A stretch of DNA of 64,000 bases from Ktedonobacteria bacterium brp13 (GCA_015099395.1 AP024096.1:5518001-5582000); one strand, 5' to 3'; counted from the stretch's first letter, positions 37,666-46,097 are shown. Notes: generated by a model not told the origin, from the letters alone. Made by a program: numbers and translations.

Positions 37666-37679
37666 GTTTCACGTGGAAC
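37666..37679. promoter_or_regulatory. parS centromere-like site (ParB binding)
   Basis: GTTTCACGTGGAAC reads GTTCCACGTGAAAC on the other strand, an exact match to the conserved bacterial parS core GTTNCACGTGAAAC. ParB loads at such sites to guide chromosome partition and Smc-ScpAB loading; scpB is in the same window. parS sites cluster near replication origins, but parAB and dnaA are not seen here. Confidence 0.75.
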
Positions 37680-37772
37680 GTTTGCTCTTCACTATGATCT
37701 TCCTGTCAAGTAATTTAGAGCACATAAAAAAATCTCTTTTATTCGCAATTGAATAAAAGAGATGTAAGTGAG

Positions 37773-37845
37773 TGGACCTGAGGAGACTCGAACTCCTGAC
37801 CTCCTCCATGCCATGGAGGCGCTCTACCAGCTGCGCTACAGGCCC
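37773..37845 (-). tRNA. tRNA-Ala (anticodon GGC)
   Basis: Complete cloverleaf on the minus strand. Acceptor GGGCCTG pairs with CAGGTCC plus discriminator A. The D-arm has AGCTGGTAGAGC. The anticodon stem CCTCC/GGAGG encloses ATGGCAT (anticodon GGC). The T-arm is CAGGAGTTCGAGTCTCCTC. CCA is not encoded. Confidence 0.95.
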
Positions 37846-38052
37846 ATAGCGGTATAATAATGTAACAAACCAATTATACACGATTTAGCACAACTTTTCA
37901 AGTGTTTTTCAGCGTAAAGATGGTGATTTTTGAATCGCCACAAAAAATCGTCGGCGTAGACGATCATCTACGAAAGAAGATAGTGACGCACCATTCGCTT
38001 TTGCGGCTAGCGAAATCCCACATTTCAGAGATATGTCGAAGATACAAGAGGC

Positions 38053-38095
38053 CAGGGCCTGGAGAATAGTGAGCGACAGAATTCTCCAGGCCCTG
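38053..38095 (-). terminator. fumC terminator
   Basis: A 15-bp inverted repeat, CAGGGCCTGGAGAAT with its complement, lies 18 bp past the fumC stop. Confidence 0.8.
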
Positions 38096-38112
38096 TATGC
38101 TTACAGACAGCA

Positions 38113-39534
38113 TTAGCCACCTGCAGGTCCACCTTCCAGACCAGGCGTGGTCATACTTTCAGGATTGAGGATACGTGTCAGTTCTTCCTCGGAGAGATTC
38201 GTCTTCTCACGTGCAACCTCACGTATAGTTCGTCCAGTCTTATGTGCGAGCTTGGAAATATCGGCAGCAGCATCATAGCCGATAACAGGAGCCAGTGACG
38301 TACAGATGGCCAGGCCGCGCTCGACCATCTCAGGTCCTCTGGTCGTTGCCTTCAGACCCTTAATACACTGTTCCGTAAAGTTACGGGCAGCGGCAGCCAG
38401 CAGATTGATCGATTGCAATAGATTGTAGGCGACCACTGGCATCATCACATTGATCTCAAAGTTGCCAGCCTGACCACCGACAGTGATCGTCGTATGATTG
38501 CCAATTACTTGCGCACAGACCATACAGACAGATTCTGCAATCACTGGATTGACCTTACCAGGCATAATCGAGCTCCCCGGCTGCACAGCAGGCAGTTCAA
38601 GCTCTCCGATACCGGCGCGTGGACCCGAAGCCAGCCAGCGAATATCGTTAGCGATCTTCATCAGGCTGACTGCGATCGTATTCAGTGATCCACTGGCCTC
38701 AACCACATTATCAAGCGTACTCTGCGCCTGAAAGTGGTTGCCAGTCTCATGTACATCGACACCATTAATATTGGCAAGCCGTTCACAGACACGCGTCGCA
38801 AATAAAGGATGTGTATTGACACCAGTCCCGACAGCCGTCCCACCCAGTGCCACTTCAGAAAGCTCGCTCTGGGCATGATTGAGGCGCAAGATGCCACGCT
38901 CGATCTGGCCCGCATAGCCATCGAACTCCTGACCCAGCCGGATAGGAGTAGCATCCTGTAAATGTGTACGACCGGTCTTGATGATCGGCATAAACTCTTC
39001 AGCTCTACTCGACAGTGCCTGTTGCAGTCCCAGCAGTGCTGGCATCAGCTTCTCCTCAATCGTCACCAGAGCAGCAAGATGGATCGCGCTCGGAATAACA
39101 TCGTTGGAGGACTGACCAAAGTTGACATGATCGTTTGGATGCACCTTACGAGAACCGCGTGAGCCACCGAGCAGCTCATTCGCCCGATTCGCAATAACCT
39201 CGTTCGCATTCATATTCGTCGAAGTACCCGAACCGGTCTGAAAAATATCGAGCACAAAGTGATTATCGAGCTTGCCATCGATCACCTCCTGCGACGCCTG
39301 TACAATCGCATCGGCAATCTTCTGATCGATATTGCCCAGCCCTGCATTCACCAGTGCAGCAGACTGCTTTATCTGGCCAAGGGCACGAATAAACTCACGT
39401 GGAAAACGCAATGTACTGATCGGAAAATTCAGGGCAGCACGCTGTGTGCTTGCTCCATAATAAGCATCTACCGGAACCTGCATCTCGCCCATTGAATCGC
39501 GCTCAACACGAGTATGTTGTGTAGTTTGGGACAT
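38113..39534 (-). CDS. fumC: Fumarate hydratase class II
   Basis: Class II fumarase interconverts fumarate and malate in the TCA cycle as a homotetramer without an iron-sulfur cluster. The 473-residue sequence shows GSGTSTNMNANEVIANRA, VHPNDHVNFGQSSND, GRTHLQDATPIRLGQEF, the general GTAVGTGVNTHP, and the catalytic signature GSSIMPGKVNPVI with the mobile-loop Ser. ATG at 39534 follows GAGGAGGAG. Length is normal. It is the only gene on its strand between the tRNA and the repeat cassettes. Confidence 0.97.
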   Translation of the reverse strand: MSQTTQHTRVERDSMGEMQVPVDAYYGASTQRAALNFPISTLRFPREFIRALGQIKQSAALVNAGLGNIDQKIADAIVQASQEVIDGKLDNHFVLDIFQTGSGTSTNMNANEVIANRANELLGGSRGSRKVHPNDHVNFGQSSNDVIPSAIHLAALVTIEEKLMPALLGLQQALSSRAEEFMPIIKTGRTHLQDATPIRLGQEFDGYAGQIERGILRLNHAQSELSEVALGGTAVGTGVNTHPLFATRVCERLANINGVDVHETGNHFQAQSTLDNVVEASGSLNTIAVSLMKIANDIRWLASGPRAGIGELELPAVQPGSSIMPGKVNPVIAESVCMVCAQVIGNHTTITVGGQAGNFEINVMMPVVAYNLLQSINLLAAAARNFTEQCIKGLKATTRGPEMVERGLAICTSLAPVIGYDAAADISKLAHKTGRTIREVAREKTNLSEEELTRILNPESMTTPGLEGGPAGG

Positions 39535-39648
39535 ATCTCCTCCTCTTTGAGCATGCTACGTTTTACCGCATTATATCACCACATCTGCTATCAACTACAC
39601 TGATCCATATACCAGCCCAATACTCAGCAAAAAAACAGCGCAAAAGCC

Positions 39649-39722
39649 TTGAAAATGGAGCCTCTTTATGGTATACTTGTATGGTATTCACGAGAAGCGA
39701 GCGATTCGGCTTCTCTTTTTTT
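39649..39722 (+). ncRNA. Promoter-hairpin-terminator cassette, copy 1
   Basis: TTGAAA (39649-39654), 17-bp spacer, TATACT (39672-39677), then GAGAAGC (39692-39698) paired with GCTTCTC (39709-39715) and seven T. Predicted transcript is about 35-40 nt. Downstream GTGCCCTCCAC is shared with the other copies. The intergenic stretch 39535-39953 holds this unit and copy 2; nothing else was seen. Confidence 0.65.
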
Positions 39723-39796
39723 GTGCCCTCCACGAGATCTCCATCATCAATTTCTCATCAGTTTTCCCAATTGATCACATTTATGCCAAAAAAGCC

Positions 39797-39871
39797 TTGA
39801 ATTTTTTCGATCGATTGGGTATACTTGAATGGTGATCACGAGAAGCGCGCAAAACGGCTTCTCTTTTTTTT
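39797..39871 (+). ncRNA. Promoter-hairpin-terminator cassette, copy 2
   Basis: TTGAAT (39797-39802), 17-bp spacer, TATACT (39820-39825), GAGAAGC (39840-39846)/GCTTCTC (39857-39863), eight T. It shares about 50 bp of upstream sequence with copy 3 (CAATTTCT.ATCAGTTTTCCC through TTATGCCAAAAAAGCC). It lies 148 bp after copy 1 in tandem. Confidence 0.7.
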
Positions 39872-39953
39872 GTGTCCTCCACGCCACCCTACCCCACTCC
39901 ACGACGCGGAGAATAGTCTATATCCCCCGCGCCTTTTCTCTCCTCCCCTCTTG

Positions 39954-41273
39954 CTACGGCACTAATCTATGCAGGTCCCGTGGGAACAGTGTTGCAAGCT
40001 TGATGTTTGGGATGTCGAGCAACTGCATGAGTAGACGCTCCATACCTATAGCAAAGCCACCATGTGGGGGCATGCCATGCTCGAAGGCTGTAAGATAGTA
40101 GCGAAACGGCTCTAATGGCAGTTGTGCCTGCTCCAGAGCTGCGATATAGTCCGTATAACGATGCAGACGTTGCCCACCAGTAACCAGTTCCGTCCCTCGG
40201 AATAGCAGGTCAAACGAGTTCGAGTACTCTGGCCGCTGGGGATCTGGATGCGTATAGAAGGGTCGTTTACGCATAGGGTAGCCGGTTACGAATAAGAGGT
40301 CACTCCCAAACTCCTGCTGCGCCCACGCTCCCAGCCAGCGTTCATCCTGTGGTGAGAGGTCAGGTTCACCACGTACATCCACATTGTGCTGCGCAAAGAT
40401 CAACTCCTGAGCGTCAGCGAAATGGATCGCAGGAATCTCTGAAGGCACGTGCGGTAGTTGGACATGCAGCAGTGCCAGTTCGGTGGCATAGCATTCGCCC
40501 AGCAGCGCGAAGACGTGAGCGAGTACGTCACGTAGCAATGCCATGACCTCGGTGTGGTCTTGAATAAAGCCGAATTCAGCATCCAGACTTACATATTCGT
40601 TGAGGTGGCGCGTCGTATCATGTGGCTCAGCGCGGAAGACTGGGCCAACCTCGAAGACGCGCTCAAAGATCCCAACCATTATTTGCTTATAAAATTGTGG
40701 GCTTTGTGCCAGATAGGCTGGTCGCCCAAAGTAGTCGAGCTGGAAGACATTAGCGCCACCCTCAGTCGCTGCGGCAACTATCTTAGGCGTCTGAATCTCG
40801 GTAAAATTCTCGGACGTCAAGATGTCCCGAAAACCGGACATAATACCTCCGCTCAGACGTAGCGTAGCACGACGTACGGGATGACGATTGGCGACAGGAG
40901 CATGATCCAGCAAGGTTACCGCGTTGGCACTAAGCTTACGCTTATTAAGCGAGATCGGTGGCGTTTTACTGACAGCATTGAGCACCTCAACGGATAGATT
41001 ATGAAGCTCAACACCACCTGGTGCCTGATCCTCTACATGGACAGTACCCTCAACAACAATGATGCTCTCAACCCCGACACCCGACTCCAACAACGCCGCA
41101 ATCTCAGCATCGTTCTCTGAAACCGCCTGCAGCAATCCCCAACCATCGCGAACAAGCAGAAAAGTTATACCACCCAGACGACGAAATGAATGTAACCAGC
41201 CCGCGATATGTACACGTTTGCCATCGAGTGTCGCGCGCTCGGTCGCAACCTCTATAGTTCGTTTCCGCTCCAT
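39954..41273 (-). CDS. aspS: Archaeal-type aspartyl-tRNA synthetase (AspRS2, likely Asp/Asn tRNA)
   Basis: A class IIb aminoacyl-tRNA synthetase of 439 residues. An N-terminal OB fold binds the anticodon (VHIAGWLHSFRRLGGITFLLVRDGWG). Motif 2 is FEVGPVFRAEPHDTTRHLNEYVSLDAEFGFI and motif 3 GGFAIGMERLLMQLL. The end NIKLATLFPRDLHRLVP and SPQFYKQIMVG are typical of archaeal/eukaryal AspRS and the bacterial AspRS2 group, many of which also charge tRNA-Asn. AsnRS is the alternative; without alignment I cannot exclude it. I start at ATG 41273 (GAGAGGTGG upstream); the longer frame runs into the T-box leader. It is regulated by the T-box just upstream. Confidence 0.85.
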   Translation of the reverse strand: MERKRTIEVATERATLDGKRVHIAGWLHSFRRLGGITFLLVRDGWGLLQAVSENDAEIAALLESGVGVESIIVVEGTVHVEDQAPGGVELHNLSVEVLNAVSKTPPISLNKRKLSANAVTLLDHAPVANRHPVRRATLRLSGGIMSGFRDILTSENFTEIQTPKIVAAATEGGANVFQLDYFGRPAYLAQSPQFYKQIMVGIFERVFEVGPVFRAEPHDTTRHLNEYVSLDAEFGFIQDHTEVMALLRDVLAHVFALLGECYATELALLHVQLPHVPSEIPAIHFADAQELIFAQHNVDVRGEPDLSPQDERWLGAWAQQEFGSDLLFVTGYPMRKRPFYTHPDPQRPEYSNSFDLLFRGTELVTGGQRLHRYTDYIAALEQAQLPLEPFRYYLTAFEHGMPPHGGFAIGMERLLMQLLDIPNIKLATLFPRDLHRLVP

Positions 41274-41335
41274 TGTGCCACCTCTCTTTGATGTACAGAT
41301 GCTAAAAGATGCTACATGCAGACCCAGGCACCACA

Positions 41336-41700
41336 CAAAAAAGCCCTCATCCTCACATAAGGAGGACGAGGGCAGATTATGCCTGTCGTGGTACCACCAC
41401 CATTTATCCCTTCTTGACAAAGGGACCTCAAGCAGTCGAACACATGGTGTGCCTGATCATTTATTGTGCACGGCACAGCACATGCTAACTGACGCACCGA
41501 TAACGGAGTGCCTTCCGAAAACCACTTACTTATACTATCAATGTTATAGATGCCATTGATAGCAGTTCACTGGCTAGCTCGTAGGGGTCATTGACCAGGG
41601 CGTACCGCAATGCTCTCAGCGTTACATTGCTCTCTGTTGGCGCGCAGATCCTGCCAACCTATCCTACTCAAAGCAGTTCAATATATATCTCTTATTACTA
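41336..41700 (-). promoter_or_regulatory. T-box riboswitch leader of the AspRS gene
   Basis: T-boxes sense uncharged tRNA and control transcription. On the minus strand: stem I with the GAGTAGG element and the apical CAACAGAGAGC...GCTGAGAGC; then the T-box proper GGTGGTGGTACCACGACA (41384-41401, core TGGTACCACG); then a terminator GCCCTC.TCCTC/GAGGA.GAGGGC (41343-41373) ending in T6. A GAAC at 41565-41568 is a possible specifier region (AAC = Asn), but I cannot fix the specifier. The rest of the gap (41701-41788) shows nothing. Confidence 0.85.
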
Positions 41701-41788
41701 TACAGTATACACTTTCATTATGCAATAACACCCAGGCTTTTTAACATAAGAAAAACAGATAACATAGGGGATAAGCATTCAAGCATTG

Positions 41789-42688
41789 CTAATCTTCATC
41801 TTCGTTCAAGGTATCAAAGAGCGATAACTGTCGCTGTTTGCGCTCACCCAGGCGCTGCCGGGCCTCACGTTGCAGCTTTTGGATACTTTTGGTAGGCGTC
41901 GGCTGATCTTCCGGCATGGTACCACCGCCTCGGGCAATCAAATTGCGGATTTCTGCGCCTGTCTGCTGATGTTCCTGGTTCGCTTTTGCTTTGGTCTGGA
42001 TCGCTTTGTTGCGAATACGCTCTTCCGCTTGTGTGGAGCGAAAGAGATTCGCTGCGAGTTCTCCGCTATTCATATGGTCTAAGATCTTCTGGCTCTTCTT
42101 CAGTCCCTTGCGCGCATGGATATCACGCGCACCAAGGCCGCCGTAAAGTCCCTGATAACCGTGGTCTTGAAAGATGGCGAAATCTCTAGCGGTGATCACA
42201 CCAGCCTGGCTCGCCGTCTCTGCCAGTTGGACATTATGCAAAGAAAGTTGATCGCGTACGACCAGGCGCTTCTGGTTTTCAGTGAGTCCGGTAAGCACAT
42301 CTTCATCAGCAAGTTCCTGGCGACGCGTCTGGACCGCAAAGTAGGTCTGGCCTAAGCTAACTATGGATTTTTCAGGATCAGCGTTTTGAACCAGTAAATA
42401 ACAAGCATACCGCGAGAGATGGATATCTTCGACCTGACGACGTGCCCCCTTGCCAACTTCGATCATATCGCTCACATGGGAGAAATGATCTTCCACCGAT
42501 TGAGCACTGCTTTCACAGGCTTTTTCAGCACGGACAATCGCCCGCTTAAATTTACCAAACTCGGTATATCCTAAGAGCTTCGCTAGAGCACGCGCACTCC
42601 AAAACTCCTGCTCCTGCTCATTGACCTGCCGACTCGCCTCAAAAGGGGATGTATATGACTGGTTCTGCGGACTCCCAGTGTTCTCCAT
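41789..42688 (-). CDS. dinD: DNA-damage-inducible protein D
   Basis: DinD is a SOS-induced protein that interacts with RecA filaments in E. coli. The 299-residue sequence has the BRO-N-like N-terminus WSARALAKLLGYTEFGKFKRAIVRAEKAC, the VEDIHLSRYACYLLVQNADP motif and ARDFAIFQDHGYQGLYGGL, all typical of DinD. The C-terminus is basic and Gln-rich. ATG at 42688 follows AAGGTG. No LexA box that I can recognise lies in the upstream 100 bp. It is one of three short minus-strand genes (dinD, NADAR, DUF402). Confidence 0.92.
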   Translation of the reverse strand: MENTGSPQNQSYTSPFEASRQVNEQEQEFWSARALAKLLGYTEFGKFKRAIVRAEKACESSAQSVEDHFSHVSDMIEVGKGARRQVEDIHLSRYACYLLVQNADPEKSIVSLGQTYFAVQTRRQELADEDVLTGLTENQKRLVVRDQLSLHNVQLAETASQAGVITARDFAIFQDHGYQGLYGGLGARDIHARKGLKKSQKILDHMNSGELAANLFRSTQAEERIRNKAIQTKAKANQEHQQTGAEIRNLIARGGGTMPEDQPTPTKSIQKLQREARQRLGERKQRQLSLFDTLNEDED

Positions 42689-42872
42689 AGTTCACCTTCT
42701 TTTATGTATGTTTTGCATGATAATATTCCCTAAATATCTTTGGTCTATAGTATAACATCTCTATCTCTTTTTATACAATACAATGGAATCGCAGAACAAG
42801 GCTTTCCAGGAGACCTTCACGATCAATTTCTGATCAGTTTTCCCAATTGATGACATTTATGCCAAAAAAGCC

Positions 42873-42946
42873 TTGAATTTTTCAAATAGATTGGGTACAC
42901 TTGAATGGTGATCACGAGAAGCGTGCAAAACGACTTCTCTTTTTTT
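42873..42946 (+). ncRNA. Promoter-hairpin-terminator cassette, copy 3
   Basis: TTGAAT (42873-42878), 17-bp spacer, TACACT (42896-42901), GAGAAG (42916-42921)/CTTCTC (42934-42939), seven T. It lies antisense to flanking minus-strand genes in the 300-bp gap between dinD and the NADAR gene. The start of a further unit (CCACCACATATCTGCTACCAATTTCTCA) may follow it. Confidence 0.65.
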
Positions 42947-42988
42947 GTGCCCTCCACCACATATCTGCTACCAATTTCTCAGCCTATG

Positions 42989-43447
42989 CTAGCTTTCTTG
43001 CTCTGACGGGGGAGATATACGCAAGATTTGACGCACCTGCATCAGAATCTGTCCTAACATATTGCGCCCCTTGCCATCAGCACCACAACCCCAATAGGCA
43101 TCGGTAAGGGCGTTCTCGATGATCTCTTCGTCTCCTGTTGCCAGCAGTAGCGCACGAATATCTGCATGTGTCTCAAACTTGCGCAACACAGCCTGGCGCA
43201 TAACCTCATCTTTCACCTCTTCCCAGTCTGCACGCAACGGAAATGTCCGCAGCCGTCCAAGATCAGCAGCCTCTTTGGGTGAGCGAGCCTGCTGGATGCG
43301 TTTGGCATACGAGGTCCCGACAAATTTCTGCGCTTGAAAATAATGCTCACTGGTCGGCCACCAAACATCATCGAGAATAAAGCCATGGGCAGAAAAATTG
43401 GAAAAGCAGCCGTACGGCTCGCGTGTTTTGTAGAAACGAATAGACAT
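42989..43447 (-). CDS. NADAR family protein (YbiA-like)
   Basis: A 152-residue NADAR-domain protein. Members are N-glycosidases; some act on reactive riboflavin intermediates, others remove ADP-ribose from guanine in DNA. Seen: FYKTREPYGCFSNFSAHGF, WPTSEHYFQAQKF, and YWGCGADGKGRNMLGQILMQVR. The Trp-x-x-x-Glu His and the final W-G-x-G-x(4)-G-x-N-x-L-G are the family core. ATG at 43447 has AAGGAG 8 nt upstream; the longer frame has no such support. No DarT-like partner is adjacent, so I favour a house-cleaning role. Confidence 0.92.
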   Translation of the reverse strand: MSIRFYKTREPYGCFSNFSAHGFILDDVWWPTSEHYFQAQKFVGTSYAKRIQQARSPKEAADLGRLRTFPLRADWEEVKDEVMRQAVLRKFETHADIRALLLATGDEEIIENALTDAYWGCGADGKGRNMLGQILMQVRQILRISPPSEQES

Positions 43448-43493
43448 GCGCCGCTCCTTTTTTGCATTCCAGCATAAGCGTGTAAATAAAAGC

Positions 43494-44063
43494 TTATGGT
43501 TGTTTAGCAATCGTGCGGAGAACGCTGGCCGCCTCTTCGGGGGTGAGTTGCTCAAAATCTATCCGTGGTAGCGAGCGCGGAAAGAGGCTAAAGGGTCCAC
43601 TCCACTGCTTCGCCTGCTCTTCCAACTGATCCAGGGTCATAAATGATGGCTGACGCGACTCTGCAACAATTGGATAGAGATGGGCCGCACGTTCAAAGAC
43701 TTCCTGATCTTTCGTAAAGACGCTAAAATCTTCTCGTATAACCACGTCAATATAGAGATCAGTATAGAGTAGCTCGCTTGCCGTATTCGAATAGTCGTCC
43801 GTGGGCAGGACAACATCACAATAGCCACTAATGAAGCGGCCATCGAGATCATAACCGATGTGGATCGTGTACCATTCATCGCGCCAGAGATAGGTAAGCT
43901 GGTGCTTCTTCGAGATCCAGCCGCCAGTCTTCCAGCGCATCTCAGTACCAGCCGGTGTCCAGATAGCAATATATTTTTCACTCACCGGTATATGATAGCC
44001 ATGCCAGGATGCCCACTGTTCACCATTCACCAGCATTTTGCGGACGTTTGCCTCTAGTAACAT
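43494..44063 (-). CDS. DUF402 domain protein (nucleotide phosphatase-like)
   Basis: A 189-residue protein of the DUF402/FAU-1-like group, some members of which hydrolyse nucleoside tri- and diphosphates. Seen: ISKKHQLTYLWRDEWYTIHIGYD, GRFISGYCDVVLP, then YTDLYIDVVIREDFSVFTKDQEVFERA, the family's conserved acidic block. ATG at 44063 follows GAGAGAGG. It lies 46 bp upstream of the NADAR gene on the same strand, likely one operon. Confidence 0.8.
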   Translation of the reverse strand: MLLEANVRKMLVNGEQWASWHGYHIPVSEKYIAIWTPAGTEMRWKTGGWISKKHQLTYLWRDEWYTIHIGYDLDGRFISGYCDVVLPTDDYSNTASELLYTDLYIDVVIREDFSVFTKDQEVFERAAHLYPIVAESRQPSFMTLDQLEEQAKQWSGPFSLFPRSLPRIDFEQLTPEEAASVLRTIAKQP

Positions 44064-44450
44064 GCTGCGAGCCTCTCTCTATTTCAGCGCCAGATCTATC
44101 CATATAAAAATACATATACAGCTAGTCGAGTTTGTATAGTTGATTATATCCGATCAGTGTTTCTATGGACAACTCGCAGCATATGATGCAGGCGCGAAAA
44201 TACAACGATCCGTTGAACCACTACGTATTTTTGGCAGGTCATCTTTTGTAGGTATCAGCGGTAGTATTCACTACAGTGCACCGCTGCCGATTACTTTTTA
44301 AGGCTATGCCGTTACCTTGTTCCTAGTATGTTTCAAATTTCAGTAGAATGTCGTTTAATATTAATAGGTGGAGGAAAAAGAGAAAGTAAACTTTAGAGAC
44401 ACCTCCCCTGTTTATTCTCTAATGTATACGGGAAAGGAACCGTCACACTT
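44064..44450. other. Intergenic region upstream of panD
   Basis: About 390 bp between divergent genes. One weak hairpin AGCGGT/ACCGCT lies near 44260-44290. No gene or known RNA was recognised. Confidence 0.5.
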
Positions 44451-44873
44451 ATGCAACGTACAATGTGCAAAGGGAAGATCCATCGCGCCACCGTTACCCA
44501 GGCCGATCTGAATTATATCGGTAGCATCACCATCGACCAGGATTTGCTGGATGCTTCAAACATCTACCCCTACGAAAAAGTCCAGGTTGTCAATATCAAT
44601 AATGGTTCTCGCCTGGAAACATATACCATCGCTGGCGCTCGTGGCTCTGGTGTCATCTGTCTGAACGGTGCAGCCGCACGCTTGACCGCCCAGGGAGACA
44701 AAGTAATCATCATGAGCTATGCACAGTACACTGACGAGGAGATTCGTTCGCTGGTACCGCAGATCGTTTTTGTAGACGATGACAACCGCATGATTGAGAA
44801 AAAAGAAGTAGCTTTGATCGAAATGTTGCCTGAGTATGACGAGCAGATCACTCCAGAAGTAGTCCTTTCATAA
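44451..44873 (+). CDS. panD: Aspartate 1-decarboxylase proenzyme
   Basis: PanD makes beta-alanine for pantothenate and CoA and cleaves itself to form a pyruvoyl cofactor. The 140-residue protein has the start [20 protein letters not shown], the self-cleavage site IGSIT (Gly24-Ser25), and [17 protein letters not shown]. Start at ATG 44451, with AAAGGAACC upstream. It is monocistronic here; panB and panC are not adjacent. Confidence 0.97.
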   Translation: MQRTMCKGKIHRATVTQADLNYIGSITIDQDLLDASNIYPYEKVQVVNINNGSRLETYTIAGARGSGVICLNGAAARLTAQGDKVIIMSYAQYTDEEIRSLVPQIVFVDDDNRMIEKKEVALIEMLPEYDEQITPEVVLS

Positions 44874-45136
44874 AGAGCGGGCAGTGCTTCGAGTAGTCTA
44901 GTTCATTCGGCCTCAAAGGTTGGATGAATTGCTACTTACCTCTTCCCTAACAAACGTTAGTTAGCATAACCTCTCATCTACAGCATGCAGTTTTCCCTTT
45001 GCAAGATCTTCTCTTGAAGTGTGCGTTATGCCGTCAACACTGCCAATATCGTCCATACTCCCCTGACCGGACCATACTATACTATACGGATAGGTATACC
45101 GTAAAAAGATACATAAAGAGCTATATTGGTATACGC

Positions 45137-45178
45137 TGGAAAAGATCTCTGGCTCATATGAGCCGGGGATCTTTTCCA
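45137..45178 (+). terminator. Hairpin downstream of panD
   Basis: GGAAAAGATC..GGCTCAT pairs with ATGAGCC..GATCTTTTCC, about 19 bp with two mismatches. It lies 260 bp after panD, so it may belong to an untranslated transcript. The rest of 44874-45200 shows nothing definite. Confidence 0.65.
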
Positions 45179-45200
45179 CGTTTTAGACTATAATCTAGAA

Positions 45201-45274
45201 TACTACTTATACGAAAACCTGCGTGTGCGAGCACTAGCAACGCCAGTCGCGTTGGGTTTCGGAATAAGATCTTA
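45201..45274. repeat. Dispersed cloverleaf-like repeat, copy A
   Basis: Outer stem CGAAAACC/GGGTTTCG, inner hairpins GTGC/GCAC and CAACGC-CAGTC-GCGTTG, followed by AATAAGATCTTA. Copy B at 63654-63726 is about 88% identical, with A-to-G in the third stem kept as a G-T pair. It lies 33 bp before recX. Confidence 0.85.
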
Positions 45275-45307
45275 GACACACAAACAGAAAGTGGATAGGG
45301 AAAAGCT

Positions 45308-45982
45308 ATGCGCATCACGTCACTCCAGCCACAGGCGACAAATCCAGATCGCACCAGTATCTTCACAGATGGTCAGTTTTTGATGGGGGTCAGCACGCTC
45401 ATTGTGCTCAAGATGGGCCTGCGCCTCAATCAAGAGCTCAGTAAAGAACAGGTCCATCAGCTTGAGATGGAGGAGGCGCTCCAAAAAGCGCTGGACCGAA
45501 CGCTGAATTTTCTCGCCTCACGTCCCCATAGCCGCGAAGAGATACGGCGCTACCTGCGCAAGAAAGAGACACCGGCTGAGTTGATCGATCCAGTAGTAGA
45601 ACGCCTGGAACAGATGGGGCTGATCGACGATCAACAATTCGCCCAGTTCTGGATCGAGTCACGCGAGCGCTTCAACCCCAAGGGTGCGCAGGCAATCAAG
45701 AACGAACTGCGCACCAAAGGGATCACGCGCGAAGTGCTAGACGAAGTTGTCAGTGATGAGGGAGACGAAGAGCTGGCCCTACGTGCCGGTCGTAAAAAAG
45801 CTCAATCGCTCGCCCGTCAGCCCGGCATCGACTTTAACACTTTTCGTGGAAAGCTCGGACCCTTCTTACAACGCCGTGGCTTCAGCTATGCCGTCGTCAA
45901 AAACGTAGCCCGCACCCTCTGGGATGAAGTTGCCGAGATGGTAGAAGCTGTGGATGATGATGATGAAGGCGACAATGAATAA
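45308..45982 (+). CDS. recX: Regulatory protein RecX
   Basis: RecX limits RecA filament growth. The 224-residue protein has three helical repeats: ALDRTLNFLASRPHSREEIRRYLRKKETP, VVERLEQMGLIDDQQFAQFWIESRERFNPKGAQAIKNELRTKGI and the third AGRKKAQSLARQPG..FRGKLGPFLQRRGFSYAVVKNV. An extra 55-residue N-terminus resembles the RecX of several Gram-positives. ATG at 45308 follows AGGGAAAAG. recA is not in the window. The acidic tail is DDDDEGDNE. Confidence 0.92.
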   Translation: MRITSLQPQATNPDRTSIFTDGQFLMGVSTLIVLKMGLRLNQELSKEQVHQLEMEEALQKALDRTLNFLASRPHSREEIRRYLRKKETPAELIDPVVERLEQMGLIDDQQFAQFWIESRERFNPKGAQAIKNELRTKGITREVLDEVVSDEGDEELALRAGRKKAQSLARQPGIDFNTFRGKLGPFLQRRGFSYAVVKNVARTLWDEVAEMVEAVDDDDEGDNE

Positions 45983-46006
45983 ACGTGTGGCAAGCAGAAG
46001 ATAGGA

Positions 46007-46059
46007 GGGAAGCAAGGCCGGTACAGGACAACGCCTGACATCGTCTTTCCTTGCTTCCC
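46007..46059 (+). terminator. Inverted repeat after recX
   Basis: GGGAAGCAAGG (46007-46017) pairs with CCTTGCTTCCC (46049-46059) around a 31-nt loop. The T-run is weak. Confidence 0.5.
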
Positions 46060-46097
46060 GCACAATACTCTTTTCCATAAGAAATTCTTTCTGGGGA

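Noticed and set aside
39682-39760. Leaderless small peptides starting ATGGT..TTCACGAGAAGC in the repeat cassettes
   Set aside because: The T-run length differs between copies (7 or 8), which shifts the frame, and there is no ribosome site. A non-coding transcript fits better.
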